From assembly GCA_027482195.1 (NCBI GenBank), contig JAIXWE010000011.1, positions 1 through 44,039 on the forward strand: DNA of 44,039 nt, read 5' to 3'. This document shows positions 14,537-22,433 of this stretch, one piece after another (position 1 is the first letter of the stretch; each line of letters begins with the position of its first letter). The stretch comes from Alphaproteobacteria bacterium (GTDB taxonomy: Bacteria > Pseudomonadota > Alphaproteobacteria > Micavibrionales > Micavibrionaceae). A model generated the notes under the pieces. The model was not told the DNA's origin and ran no database searches. It was given only the letters and a program-made list of their open reading frames with translations. A program made the translations under genes and the position numbers.

Positions 14537-15130
14537 TTAATTAAGGCCTTTGCGTTCAGGGTCACGATATACAAAAAGATCAGAGTTAAGTTTGACGCCA
14601 GATTGTACATCGTAAAGTTCAATCTCGGTGATCATCCCTTGGGCATCTTTGACGCGCCATTTTTTTAATTGAAAAGATGGGGTTTCCACAAAGCCCAACG
14701 TAATCGACCCGGCACCCGGTTGTGCGGCCTGCACCACATTCATCTGTAACAAACCACCACCGCGCATGACGCGGGTTACTTTAAGATCATCATCAAGTGC
14801 AATATCTTTACGCAACAAAAAATCTGCCAAAGTTTGGCTGATGGGGGCGTTGGATTGTTGTTTTAATTCGCCGTCGTAAAAATAAATGAATAAACCATCG
14901 GCCACGACAAAATCTTGTGAAGGCGCATCATATTGAAAGCGTAGCTTGCCAGGACGCGAAAGATAAAAATCACCACGCAGTTGCTTGCCGTCCGGTGCAG
15001 TTTGAATAAAGCGCGCTTGCACCGTTTTCAAATTCGCGAAGTAAGACTCGGCGCGCGTGATTTCCGGTGCTTTGGCGAAAGCAAGGCTGGGAAGAAAAAG
15101 CATCAAAAAGGTCAAAAGAATTTGTTTCAT
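14537..15130 (-). CDS. lolA: Outer-membrane lipoprotein carrier protein LolA
   Basis: A 197-residue periplasmic chaperone that carries lipoproteins from the LolCDE transporter to the outer membrane. It has a signal peptide (MKQILLTFLMLFLPSLAFA, cleavage after AFA) and a LolA-type half-barrel: TVQARFIQTAPDGKQLRGDFYLSRPGKLRFQYD is the conserved start of the domain, and FVVADGLFIYFYD follows. In many alphaproteobacteria it lies next to ftsK, and here ftsK is one gene away. Confidence 0.93.
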   Translation of the reverse strand: MKQILLTFLMLFLPSLAFAKAPEITRAESYFANLKTVQARFIQTAPDGKQLRGDFYLSRPGKLRFQYDAPSQDFVVADGLFIYFYDGELKQQSNAPISQTLADFLLRKDIALDDDLKVTRVMRGGGLLQMNVVQAAQPGAGSITLGFVETPSFQLKKWRVKDAQGMITEIELYDVQSGVKLNSDLFVYRDPERKGLN

Positions 15131-15215
15131 AAGTTTTATCTAATGTTTTTGAAGTTAAAATCCAACTCTAAAGTCATTTTCTTGACAAGAAAACCTATTC
15201 TTGCGAAGAAAAGAG

Positions 15216-16061
15216 ATGCGTATTTTGACACCTCACTCTGATATTGGCTTTGCGAAAGCGTTTTTAGAGGCTTGCGATGCCCGCAACGCCGTCATAAACC
15301 AAGGTGTCACGGGCGTGCTTCATTACCCAAATCGCCAGCAAATGGGGCGTGATTATGGCCGTTTGCAGCGGTTCTTGCGCAATCACTTTTCACTTGCGGT
15401 TAACCCGCATGATACGGATGAGCCACGGGCGATCTTGCTGGTCTCGGGTCCAAAGAAAAAATTTGGCCTCGCTTTCTCGCAAAATCATGTGCAGAGTTTA
15501 TCGCGCAACAAAGCGGAAGAGTTTTTTGGGAAAGTGATGATCTCACAAGCACTTGCTTTGTCACATGCTTTTCCCGAATTTGATCCGGTGATGTGGCGCA
15601 TTTATGAAGGGGATCGCGGGCCGGTTATTGGTCGCCCCCATCTTGATAATGGAGTGCATCGAAAGGGATCGTTTGAGAAAATGAAAATCCTCGCAGAAAA
15701 ATTTGGTGTGACCACACGGCTTGATCACGTGCGTGAGGCGGGGGCGTTGAGTGCCACCATTTCCTTTGGGTCTTTGGGCACGGTTCTTTACCCAACAAAG
15801 CCCGATATGTTGGCTTTAAAAGACGGTGGGTTTGTAAGGGGTTTATACACTCATGCACAAAATGAGGCACCCAAAGGTCCGTGCATTGCCGTTGATGAAG
15901 GTGATGTTTGTGTGATGCGCGCCATTGCGGGATGGAATGATTCACCCGAAAAACTCCCCCAAGTCCACGCGCCTTACCATCATCATTTTGATGATGACCC
16001 GCCGATGAATCCGCGCGGTGCGCGAATCTCAGCTGTCGATTTTTCCTTGGTGCAGGGATAA
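15216..16061 (+). CDS. Hypothetical protein, possible iron/2-oxoglutarate oxygenase-like fold
   Basis: A 281-residue soluble protein that I cannot assign to a named family. The centre has GRPHLDNGVHRKG, an H-x-D pair as in Fe(II)/2-oxoglutarate oxygenases; the C-terminal part has a GDVCVMRAIAGW strand, a His cluster (HAPYHHHFDDD) and RGARISAVDF, where such enzymes have their distal His and the Arg that binds 2-oxoglutarate. The family guess is inference from motif order only. The ATG at 15216 is preceded by a purine-rich AAGAAAAGAG; the track start is a TTG without a ribosome site. It is convergent with ftsK (2-bp gap) and divergent from lolA. Confidence 0.65.
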   Translation: MRILTPHSDIGFAKAFLEACDARNAVINQGVTGVLHYPNRQQMGRDYGRLQRFLRNHFSLAVNPHDTDEPRAILLVSGPKKKFGLAFSQNHVQSLSRNKAEEFFGKVMISQALALSHAFPEFDPVMWRIYEGDRGPVIGRPHLDNGVHRKGSFEKMKILAEKFGVTTRLDHVREAGALSATISFGSLGTVLYPTKPDMLALKDGGFVRGLYTHAQNEAPKGPCIAVDEGDVCVMRAIAGWNDSPEKLPQVHAPYHHHFDDDPPMNPRGARISAVDFSLVQG

Positions 16062-16063
16062 AA

Positions 16064-18487
16064 TTAATACCGCCCCGAATGGTTGCCAACAAGCACTTCG
16101 CGTTTGCCGACATGATTGGCGGGACCCACCACGCCTTGCTTTTCCATCTCTTCGATAATGCGCGCGGCGCGGTTATAACCAATTTGCAAATGACGTTGAA
16201 TGAAACTGGTTGACGCTTTACCCTCGCGCGCAATGAGGGCCAACGCTTGATCATATAATTCATCACCTGAGCTTTGCGCGTCGGAACCTTCTTCCGCAAA
16301 AAGATCACCCTCGGTGATTTCTTCGAGGTAAGAAGGCTCCCCTTGTGCTTTGAGGAAATTGACAACCGATTCCACTTCTCCGTCACCGACAAAGGGGCCA
16401 TGAACACGCGTGATTCGCCCACCGGAAGCCATATAAAGCATATCCCCCATGCCCAATAAGGTTTCCGCACCACCTTCACCTAAAATTGTGCGGCTGTCGA
16501 TTTTTGATGTGACTTGGAAGCTGATACGCGTTGGGAAATTGGCTTTGATCACACCCGTGATGACATCCACCGATGGACGTTGTGTCGCCATGATCAGGTG
16601 AATGCCGGCCGCGCGCGCCATTTGCGCAAGACGTTGAATGGCAGATTCCACATCCTTGCCCGCCACCAACATCAAATCTGCAAACTCATCGACAATAACC
16701 ACGATGTAAGGAAGCTCGGTTAAATCAAGGGGTTGTTCTTCATAAACTGGTTTTCCGGTTTCGGGATCAAAACCAGTTTGAATTTTGCGCATCAACACTT
16801 CGCCTTTGCGGCGCGCTTCTTTGAGGCGTTGGTTATAACCATCAATGTTGCGCACACCCAATTTTGACATGTTGCGGTAACGGTTTTCCATCTCCTGCAC
16901 CACCCATTTTAACGCCACAACTGCGCGCCCGGGTTCGGTGACAACAGGGGCTAAAAGATGTGGAATATCGTCATAAACCGACAATTCCAACATCTTGGGA
17001 TCAATCATAATAAAGCGGCATTTTTCAGGAGGAAGACGGTAGAGGAGAGAGAGAATCATCGTATTCACAGCAACCGATTTTCCCGATCCGGTGGTCCCCG
17101 CCACCAACAAATGCGGCATGCGCGAGAGGTCGGCAATAATCGGTGCGCCGCCAATATCTTTGCCCAACACAAGAGGAAGTTTGGCTTGGGTCTTTTCAAA
17201 ATCGCGCCCTTCCAAAAGATCGCGCAAGAAAACGGTTTGGCGTTTTTTATTTGGCAATTCAATACCAATCACGTTGCGTCCAGGTACAACGGCCACACGT
17301 ACGGACACAGCCGACATGGAACGGGCGATATCATCCGATAAACCAATGACACGGGATGTTTTTGTACCGGGTGCGGGTTCCAATTCATACAATGTGACAA
17401 CGGGCCCCGGATGGATGGACGAGATATCACCCTTGACGTTATAATCTTGCAACACATTTTGAAGAAGTTCCGCATTGCGGCGTAGGGAATTTTCATCAAC
17501 ACGCTCTTCCCCTTTTGACTCAGGCACTTCGTCCAAAAGATCAAGCGGTGGCAATTCCCACGCTGTGGCTTCGCGCAGGTTTAATTTTTCTTGCTTGGGT
17601 GATTTTTTCTCAGGCTTTTCCTTCGCGGGTGATTTCTTGGGACGCACTACGGCGATATCTTGCTTTTTCGTGCGCAAGAAAGACGGCATGTTGGAATCAT
17701 CAAAATCCTCATCCTCGTCATCCTCATTATCTTCCTCTTCATCCTCATCCGGATCAAGATTGGGGGCGTTGCGGGTTTTGCGCCGTGTGAAACTTGGTGT
17801 TGTCTCCTCATGCGTGATTTTTTGGCGCAATAATTGCCACAAAGATGTGGCTCCCGATGCGGCGTGACTTCCCCCCGTTAAAACGGTTTCAATTAAAATG
17901 CGCCGTTCATCCGCGCGCATCGCCAAAGCAACATTCCACAAGAAAATACCAAGCGCAAAAAAGCTGAGTGAAATGACAAGTGTGCTAAGGGTATGGTTAA
18001 GAAAAGGGGAAACCCACCCATTGATAAGGTTGAACAACATAACCCCAACAATGCCGCCGCCATGAGATTGTGCAAGCCATCCGAAAGAAGGAATGACCAC
18101 GCAACCAACAGCACAAAACATCGTACTCAAGGTAAGGGTGAGGATACGCAAACTTAAGGGTGAAAAATCATTCTCACAAAAAATGCGATAACCCCACACG
18201 CACAACGTCACACCGATGATGAAGGAGGCCAAACCAAAAGTTTGCAATAACATATCGGCCGCATAAGCTCCATATAACCCCATCCAGTTTTGAATGTCGG
18301 GGGAGCTGGTCGATGTGTTGAGTGAAGGATCTGAAATTGTGAAACTTAAAAGGGAGAGAATCAAAAAACCACCCATAGCGAGAACCACCAAGGCTTTTGC
18401 TTCGCGGTAACGATTCGCAAAAAATTCTTGGAAGCCTTCCGGAAAAAATCCAAATAAGCGCGGAGCGGGAGAGGCGGTGCGGGGCAT
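16064..18487 (-). CDS. ftsK: DNA translocase FtsK
   Basis: A protein of about 807 residues that couples cell division to chromosome segregation. It has four predicted N-terminal membrane segments, an acidic linker (DPDEDEEEDNEDDEDEDF), then the RecA-like motor: Walker A VAGTTGSGKSVAVN and Walker B YIVVIVDEFADLMLV, with LIMATQRPSVDVITG in the helicase-like region. The C-terminal winged-helix gamma domain that reads KOPS sites is present (ASTSFIQRHLQIGYNRAARI). The track start is a TTG at 18499; the ATG at 18487 fits better. The linker is short relative to E. coli FtsK (1329 residues) but normal for alphaproteobacteria. Confidence 0.96.
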   Translation of the reverse strand: MPRTASPAPRLFGFFPEGFQEFFANRYREAKALVVLAMGGFLILSLLSFTISDPSLNTSTSSPDIQNWMGLYGAYAADMLLQTFGLASFIIGVTLCVWGYRIFCENDFSPLSLRILTLTLSTMFCAVGCVVIPSFGWLAQSHGGGIVGVMLFNLINGWVSPFLNHTLSTLVISLSFFALGIFLWNVALAMRADERRILIETVLTGGSHAASGATSLWQLLRQKITHEETTPSFTRRKTRNAPNLDPDEDEEEDNEDDEDEDFDDSNMPSFLRTKKQDIAVVRPKKSPAKEKPEKKSPKQEKLNLREATAWELPPLDLLDEVPESKGEERVDENSLRRNAELLQNVLQDYNVKGDISSIHPGPVVTLYELEPAPGTKTSRVIGLSDDIARSMSAVSVRVAVVPGRNVIGIELPNKKRQTVFLRDLLEGRDFEKTQAKLPLVLGKDIGGAPIIADLSRMPHLLVAGTTGSGKSVAVNTMILSLLYRLPPEKCRFIMIDPKMLELSVYDDIPHLLAPVVTEPGRAVVALKWVVQEMENRYRNMSKLGVRNIDGYNQRLKEARRKGEVLMRKIQTGFDPETGKPVYEEQPLDLTELPYIVVIVDEFADLMLVAGKDVESAIQRLAQMARAAGIHLIMATQRPSVDVITGVIKANFPTRISFQVTSKIDSRTILGEGGAETLLGMGDMLYMASGGRITRVHGPFVGDGEVESVVNFLKAQGEPSYLEEITEGDLFAEEGSDAQSSGDELYDQALALIAREGKASTSFIQRHLQIGYNRAARIIEEMEKQGVVGPANHVGKREVLVGNHSGRY

Positions 18488-18551
18488 GATAAAATCCAAC
18501 GTGCTTTAAAAAATACTCCTGAGTGTAGCTGGATTGCCGCTGCGTTTCAAG

Positions 18552-18597
18552 TTTTCCACATGCGACGGGCTGTCTGTGGATATTAAGGGATTGTTAA
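18552..18597. promoter_or_regulatory. Inverted DnaA-like boxes and a CtrA-type site
   Basis: TTTTCCACA (18552-18560) matches the DnaA-box consensus TTWTNCACA. The inverted TGTGGATAT (18575-18583) matches at 8 of 9 positions. TTAA-GGGATTG-TTAA (18583-18597) matches the CtrA spacing TTAA-N7-TTAA. All lie in the 200-bp gap between ftsK and the divergent small membrane gene, so they could regulate either one. Predicted by eye only. Confidence 0.4.
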
Positions 18598-18689
18598 ACT
18601 TTTTGCGGTCTGATGAGAGTACATCGTCAGGTCTTTGCACGCATCCCGCAAAGAACACGCACAAGAAAGTTTGTTCAAAGGAGTTGCCC

Positions 18690-19070
18690 GTGATCCACGC
18701 ATCTGGAGCGCGTCTGCCTTTTCATTCGCCCTCGCGCAGCGAATCTTTACCGGATAATTTTGCGATCTACACATTTCCGTTGGCTGAAAATATCAAGAAT
18801 GATGAGTTGGAGCCATGGCGGTTGCAACGTATCTGCACCGATGCGGGGCAAGCATTACAGGAAGCAAAACAGCTTTATAACACACGGCGTTTCGCCCGCA
18901 TTGAAGTACGCCGTCGTTACACCGATGACGGGACGGGCATTTTGCGCGATGAGCCAATTCAAGTTTTGGATATTCAGAAAAATAAACCACTTAAAGATGT
19001 CGCGGCAATTTTGATCACCGCAGCTTTATGTGTGTGCATCGCGGCCGGTTTGGTTTTACTGCGTTTATGA
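18690..19070 (+). CDS. Hypothetical protein with C-terminal membrane anchor
   Basis: A 126-residue protein starting at GTG 18690, chosen because AAGGAG lies six bases upstream; the track start at 18534 has no support and would read through the regulatory gap. The soluble part includes LEPWRLQRICTDAGQALQEAKQLYNTRRFARIEVRRRY, a helix-rich region, and the end is a single membrane segment (about residues 103-123, VAAILITAALCVCIAAGLVLL). I do not recognise a family. A tail-anchored topology, cytoplasmic domain plus inner-membrane anchor, is likely. Confidence 0.75.
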   Translation: MIHASGARLPFHSPSRSESLPDNFAIYTFPLAENIKNDELEPWRLQRICTDAGQALQEAKQLYNTRRFARIEVRRRYTDDGTGILRDEPIQVLDIQKNKPLKDVAAILITAALCVCIAAGLVLLRL

Positions 19071-19094
19071 CTCTGCGCACGGAATTTTTACAGA

Positions 19095-19153
19095 CGAACA
19101 AATCTTTGATTTGCTCCTGATATTTTTCTATGCGAACAAATCTTTGATTTGCT
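19095..19153 (+). repeat. Pair of identical 21-bp palindromic repeats
   Basis: CGAACAAATCTTTGATTTGCT occurs at 19095-19115 and again at 19133-19153, 38 bp apart. The second copy extends to a hairpin, GCGAACAAATC-ttt-GATTTGCTTCGC. The core AACAAATCT--GATTTGCTT is shared with the tandem repeat at 13855-13928 (opposite orientation), so this is a dispersed family. It sits between two convergent genes, where it may also act as a terminator. Confidence 0.8.
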
Positions 19154-19158
19154 TCGCG

Positions 19159-19332
19159 TTAATCTGGCAGCTCGCCGTTCGGGTCATGTTCGACCAGGTC
19201 GGCAACTTGTTGAAAAACGGCCGCATTTTCTTCCATCTGTTCTTTTAACGGCGGGTTTTGTTCACCCAAAGATTGAAAAAAAGTGGCCGCATCGCGTAGC
19301 AATTGTGCGGCAAGTTGAGCATGAGATGGCAT
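19159..19332 (-). CDS. Small conserved-looking protein, 57 aa, upstream operon partner with pheA
   Basis: The ORF track omits this frame because it is shorter than 60 codons. On the minus strand an ATG at 19332 follows AAAGGA at a normal distance, and the frame runs 57 codons to TAA at 19159. The protein is acidic and helical (MPSHAQLAAQLLRDAATFFQ, then KEQMEENAAVFQQVADLVE). It has no membrane segment. It lies 18 bp downstream of pheA on the same strand and so is probably cotranscribed with it. Similar small proteins seem to occur next to pheA in other alphaproteobacteria, by memory, not verified. Function unknown. Confidence 0.7.
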   Translation of the reverse strand: MPSHAQLAAQLLRDAATFFQSLGEQNPPLKEQMEENAAVFQQVADLVEHDPNGELPD

Positions 19333-19350
19333 GGATAATCCTTTCCAAGT

Positions 19351-20199
19351 TTAAGTTAATTTGCGAAACGCATGTGCGGGGTAAGTGCCCATAAAACGAA
19401 TATCTTTAGCAAAAAAAGTGAGCTCTTCGAGTGCCAAGTTTACATCCCGTGATGCGGGATGGCCAATGATTTCTGCATAAAACTTGGCTGTTTTGAACTG
19501 TGCGTCATGATAGCTTTCAAGCTTTACCATCTGAACCTTGTTTGTTGCAAAGCCGCCCAAAGCTTTGTAAAGCGCGGCCGGAATATTGCGGACAGCGAAA
19601 TGCAAGCTGGTTAAAACAGGGTGTGCGTTGTCATGATCCGGCATAAACGCCTCACGCGCAAGAACAACAAAACGCGTCATATTATCATGTGTGTCTTGAA
19701 CGGATGATTTAAGAATATCAAGTCCGTAAATCTCGGCCGCCAATGCGGGGGCAAATGCGGCTTTGGTCGGATCGTTCCACTGTGCAACATCTTGTGCCGC
19801 GCCGGCCGTGTCCGCGTGAATGTGAGGTGTTAATTTAAGTTCTTTGATGATATTGCGACATTGCGGCAAACCATGCACATGGGAATAAACATCACGGATG
19901 GTGTTGATTGTCGCGCCCTTTGGAGCCATAAGCGAAAACTCAATTGGCTGGAAATGCTCCGCAATAATATGAAAGGGGTAATCCGCAAAAAGCCTGTGAA
20001 CATCGGCCACACGCCCGGCAAGATTGTTGTCGACCGGAATGACGCCTAGATCGGCCGCGCCCGATTTTAAGGCTTCGAACGCATCTTCAAAGGTTAAAAA
20101 GGGCAAAGTTATCGCGTGCGGGTAAAGCATGCGCCGCACCCGATCAGAATTTGATCCCGCCACACCATTAATGGCAATTTTTTGGGGTTGAGGGGGCAT
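19351..20199 (-). CDS. pheA: Prephenate dehydratase
   Basis: A 282-residue enzyme that converts prephenate to phenylpyruvate in phenylalanine synthesis, without a fused chorismate mutase. The catalytic domain (about 1-185) shows GVIPVDNNLAGRV, close to the family's PIENS-x2-G, and the catalytic Thr-Arg-Phe triplet in NMTRFVVL. A C-terminal ACT regulatory domain (about 195-275) follows: LHFAVRNIPAALYKALGGFA. The usual ESRP phenylalanine-binding motif is altered to ESYH, so feedback control may differ. Confidence 0.92.
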   Translation of the reverse strand: MPPQPQKIAINGVAGSNSDRVRRMLYPHAITLPFLTFEDAFEALKSGAADLGVIPVDNNLAGRVADVHRLFADYPFHIIAEHFQPIEFSLMAPKGATINTIRDVYSHVHGLPQCRNIIKELKLTPHIHADTAGAAQDVAQWNDPTKAAFAPALAAEIYGLDILKSSVQDTHDNMTRFVVLAREAFMPDHDNAHPVLTSLHFAVRNIPAALYKALGGFATNKVQMVKLESYHDAQFKTAKFYAEIIGHPASRDVNLALEELTFFAKDIRFMGTYPAHAFRKLT

Positions 20200-20298
20200 G
20201 CGCGTAAACTCGGTCTCGACAATTCATCTCGATCTGGTGTAATTTCAAAACGACCATCACCATAAACCAATCCTTTTTATTGTCATACGGTTTTTTGC

Positions 20299-20991
20299 AT
20301 GAATATGAAGTTTAATGTTGCCTTTGCTGCTTTGCTCACCGCCGGAATTATTGCCATGTTGGCGGGTTTTATCTCTGGCAAACTCGTATCACCTGAGCGT
20401 CTTAAAGAAGATGCGGTCAAGGTCGAAGTTGCCGACACAGCCGCTGGTGGAGCGGCCGCACCCGCTATGCCCGAACCCATTTTGGCATTGATCGCCACCG
20501 CCGATATTGAGCGCGGCAAGGCGGTCGCCAAGGCGTGCGCCGCATGTCACCATTTTGAAAAAGGTGGACCGAATGGCGTTGGTCCCGGCATGTGGGGTGT
20601 TGTTGGAAATAAAAAACAAGTCCATGAAGGCTATGCCTATTCGGGTACATTAGATGATAATGGTGAGCCAGATTGGACGTATGAATCCCTCAACAAATTT
20701 TTGTGGAAGCCAAAGGCCTACGCGCCTGGCACAAAAATGAATTTTATCGGCGTGAAAAAACCTGAAGATCGCGCCGCGCTCATTGCGTATTTGCGCACAA
20801 TGGATGATGCACCCGAACCTCTTCCGACCGAGGCACAAATCGCGCAGGAACAAAAAGATTTAGCTCCTCCGGCTCCGGCGGCGGCTGAGGGTACGGCTGA
20901 AACAAAGACGGAAGAAAAGCCTGCAGAGACAAAATCTGATGCGAAGCCAGAAGTAACACCGGAAGAAAAGCCAGAAGTAAAAACACCTTAA
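20299..20991 (+). CDS. Membrane-anchored cytochrome c, CycM/c552-like
   Basis: A 230-residue cytochrome c. An uncleaved N-terminal anchor (about residues 5-27, VAFAALLTAGIIAMLAGFIS) is followed by an Ala/Gly-rich linker and a heme domain with CAACHHF (about 79-85). The distal methionine is probably in PGTKMNFIG. This layout matches the CycM type that carries electrons from the bc1 complex to cytochrome oxidase. After the heme domain is an unusual tail of about 60 residues rich in Glu, Lys, Pro and Ala (EEKPAETKSDAKPEVTPEEK). It is convergent with holC. Confidence 0.92.
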   Translation: MNMKFNVAFAALLTAGIIAMLAGFISGKLVSPERLKEDAVKVEVADTAAGGAAAPAMPEPILALIATADIERGKAVAKACAACHHFEKGGPNGVGPGMWGVVGNKKQVHEGYAYSGTLDDNGEPDWTYESLNKFLWKPKAYAPGTKMNFIGVKKPEDRAALIAYLRTMDDAPEPLPTEAQIAQEQKDLAPPAPAAAEGTAETKTEEKPAETKSDAKPEVTPEEKPEVKTP

Positions 20992-21001
20992 GCTTTAAAT
21001 T

Positions 21002-21448
21002 TTAAGCTTTCTGCGTCCATTTGCCGGCATCATCTTGTTGCCAATATGTCAGATTATGTGCTTGGTCTTTAAGCTGTTTCCAAAACCCGCGCGCGGCTTG
21101 CACTTGCGATTCATTTTGTCCTTCAAAAATGTGACAGACTAAATCAAAGCGGGTGCAATCCCCCCATGTTGCTTCGGGTAATATGAAGCAAGTTTGTGCG
21201 CTGTGTGTGTTCTCAAATTCATCGGTAATCAAAATGGGCGCAGATGAATTTTCATCACCTTTCGTTGCATGTGGTAAAAAACTATCGGGTTTTGTCATCC
21301 ACAACGCATCACTGATTTTTGGGAAAAGTGATTTATCCGATGCGACAATCACTGCTTTCTTGTCGCCCATCACGGCGCGTTCGGTTAAAATGGCAACCGT
21401 CTCATAAAGCGGTTTGCGGTTGAGATGATAAAAGCGAATATCACTCAT
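21002..21448 (-). CDS. holC: DNA polymerase III chi subunit
   Basis: A 148-residue HolC. Chi links the clamp-loader to single-strand binding protein. The family start, MSDIRFYHLNRKPLYETVAIL, is clear; the mid part has ITDEFENTHSAQTCFIL and the end FWKQLKDQAHNLTYWQQDDAGKW, as expected. The track start at 21526 adds a Lys/Arg-rich piece that overlaps the previous gene by far more; the ATG at 21448 gives an 8-bp overlap and the usual length. It follows epmB/kamA and pepA on the same strand. Confidence 0.9.
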   Translation of the reverse strand: MSDIRFYHLNRKPLYETVAILTERAVMGDKKAVIVASDKSLFPKISDALWMTKPDSFLPHATKGDENSSAPILITDEFENTHSAQTCFILPEATWGDCTRFDLVCHIFEGQNESQVQAARGFWKQLKDQAHNLTYWQQDDAGKWTQKA

Positions 21449-22433
21449 GAACTTTGTCTTTTTTATGCGGCGGCGGATAAATATGATGACATCCGTGAAT
21501 GTCTTCGACATGCCATTTATCGGCATTTAAACGCCGCACATAACTGTCGTTAATCGGCACTTTCCCATACCCACCCGGAATATCAAGCACATAAGTCGGC
21601 CAACACAGACCGGATATTTTTCCGCGCAATTCTTTCATCAAGCTCATGCCTTCTTCCATCTCAACACGGAAATGCGCGGTGCCATGAACCAAATCCGGAT
21701 GATGAAGATAATAAGGTTTCACATTATGCGCGACCAGGTTTCGGAATAATTTTTCCAAAATTTTTGCGTTATTGTTGATGCCCTTAAGAAGAACGGTTTG
21801 TGAGATGAGATTAATACCCGCTTGATGAAGGCTTTTTAACGCAGTAACCGCATCATCTGTCAGCTCATCCGGGTGATTAACATGCACGGCAAGATACGTC
21901 GCCTTTGACGATGTCAGTGCCTTGACCAATTCTGGTGTCACGCGTTTGGGGTCAACAACCGGCAAACGCGTGTGAAAACGTATCACGGAAATATGAGGAA
22001 TCGTGTTGATTTTTTCGATAAGGTTTTCAAGACGGCGCGGGGATAAAATCAACGGATCCCCGCCTGAGAAAATAACTTCCCAAATATTTTCATTCTCACG
22101 TAAGTAAGCAAGCGCCTCGTCAATATCTTTGTCATCCGCAACCGCGCCACCCTGACCCACGCGATCTTTGCGAAAACAAAAACGACAATATACGGCACAA
22201 TGATCTGTGGGAAGAAAAAGCACGCGATCGGGATAACGATGAATGATAAGCTTGCTTTTGCTTTTTGCCTCATCCCCAATCGGGTCACGCAAGGCTTGGG
22301 GATCGGGAAGATCTTCGTGATCACTTCGCACATATTGCAGCGCGATTGGATCATGAAGATCTTGGTCAATCTGCTCTTGTAAATAGATGGGAAGTTTTTT
22401 TACAAGCATTGTACTCATACAAATTTTACTCAC
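21441..22433 (-). CDS. Lysine 2,3-aminomutase family radical SAM enzyme (EpmB/KamA-like)
   Basis: A 330-residue radical SAM protein. The cluster motif is CAVYCRFCFRK (C-x3-C-x2-C), and IFSGGDPLILSPRRLENL binds SAM. It also shows RFHTRLPVVDPKRVT and the PLP region YYLHHPDLVHGTAHFRV. The family includes lysine 2,3-aminomutase (about 416 residues) and EpmB (about 340 residues), which converts alpha-lysine to beta-lysine for EF-P modification; length favours EpmB. Epm partners are not in the window. It overlaps pepA by 4 bp (ATGA) and holC by 8 bp, so all three are translationally coupled. Confidence 0.9.
   Translation of the reverse strand: MSKICMSTMLVKKLPIYLQEQIDQDLHDPIALQYVRSDHEDLPDPQALRDPIGDEAKSKSKLIIHRYPDRVLFLPTDHCAVYCRFCFRKDRVGQGGAVADDKDIDEALAYLRENENIWEVIFSGGDPLILSPRRLENLIEKINTIPHISVIRFHTRLPVVDPKRVTPELVKALTSSKATYLAVHVNHPDELTDDAVTALKSLHQAGINLISQTVLLKGINNNAKILEKLFRNLVAHNVKPYYLHHPDLVHGTAHFRVEMEEGMSLMKELRGKISGLCWPTYVLDIPGGYGKVPINDSYVRRLNADKWHVEDIHGCHHIYPPPHKKDKVHE

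Noticed and set aside
15625-16479. 284-aa minus-strand ORF spanning two genes
   Set aside because: It crosses the end of ftsK and the whole 3' half of the gene at 15216 in other frames; basic, low-quality sequence.
17475-17867. Plus-strand ORF with a poly-Ser run
   Set aside because: Antisense image of the acidic linker of ftsK.
20990-21008. AAGCTT inverted repeat between the cytochrome c gene and holC as a terminator
   Set aside because: Only six base pairs hold, with no GC-rich stem and no clear T-run.
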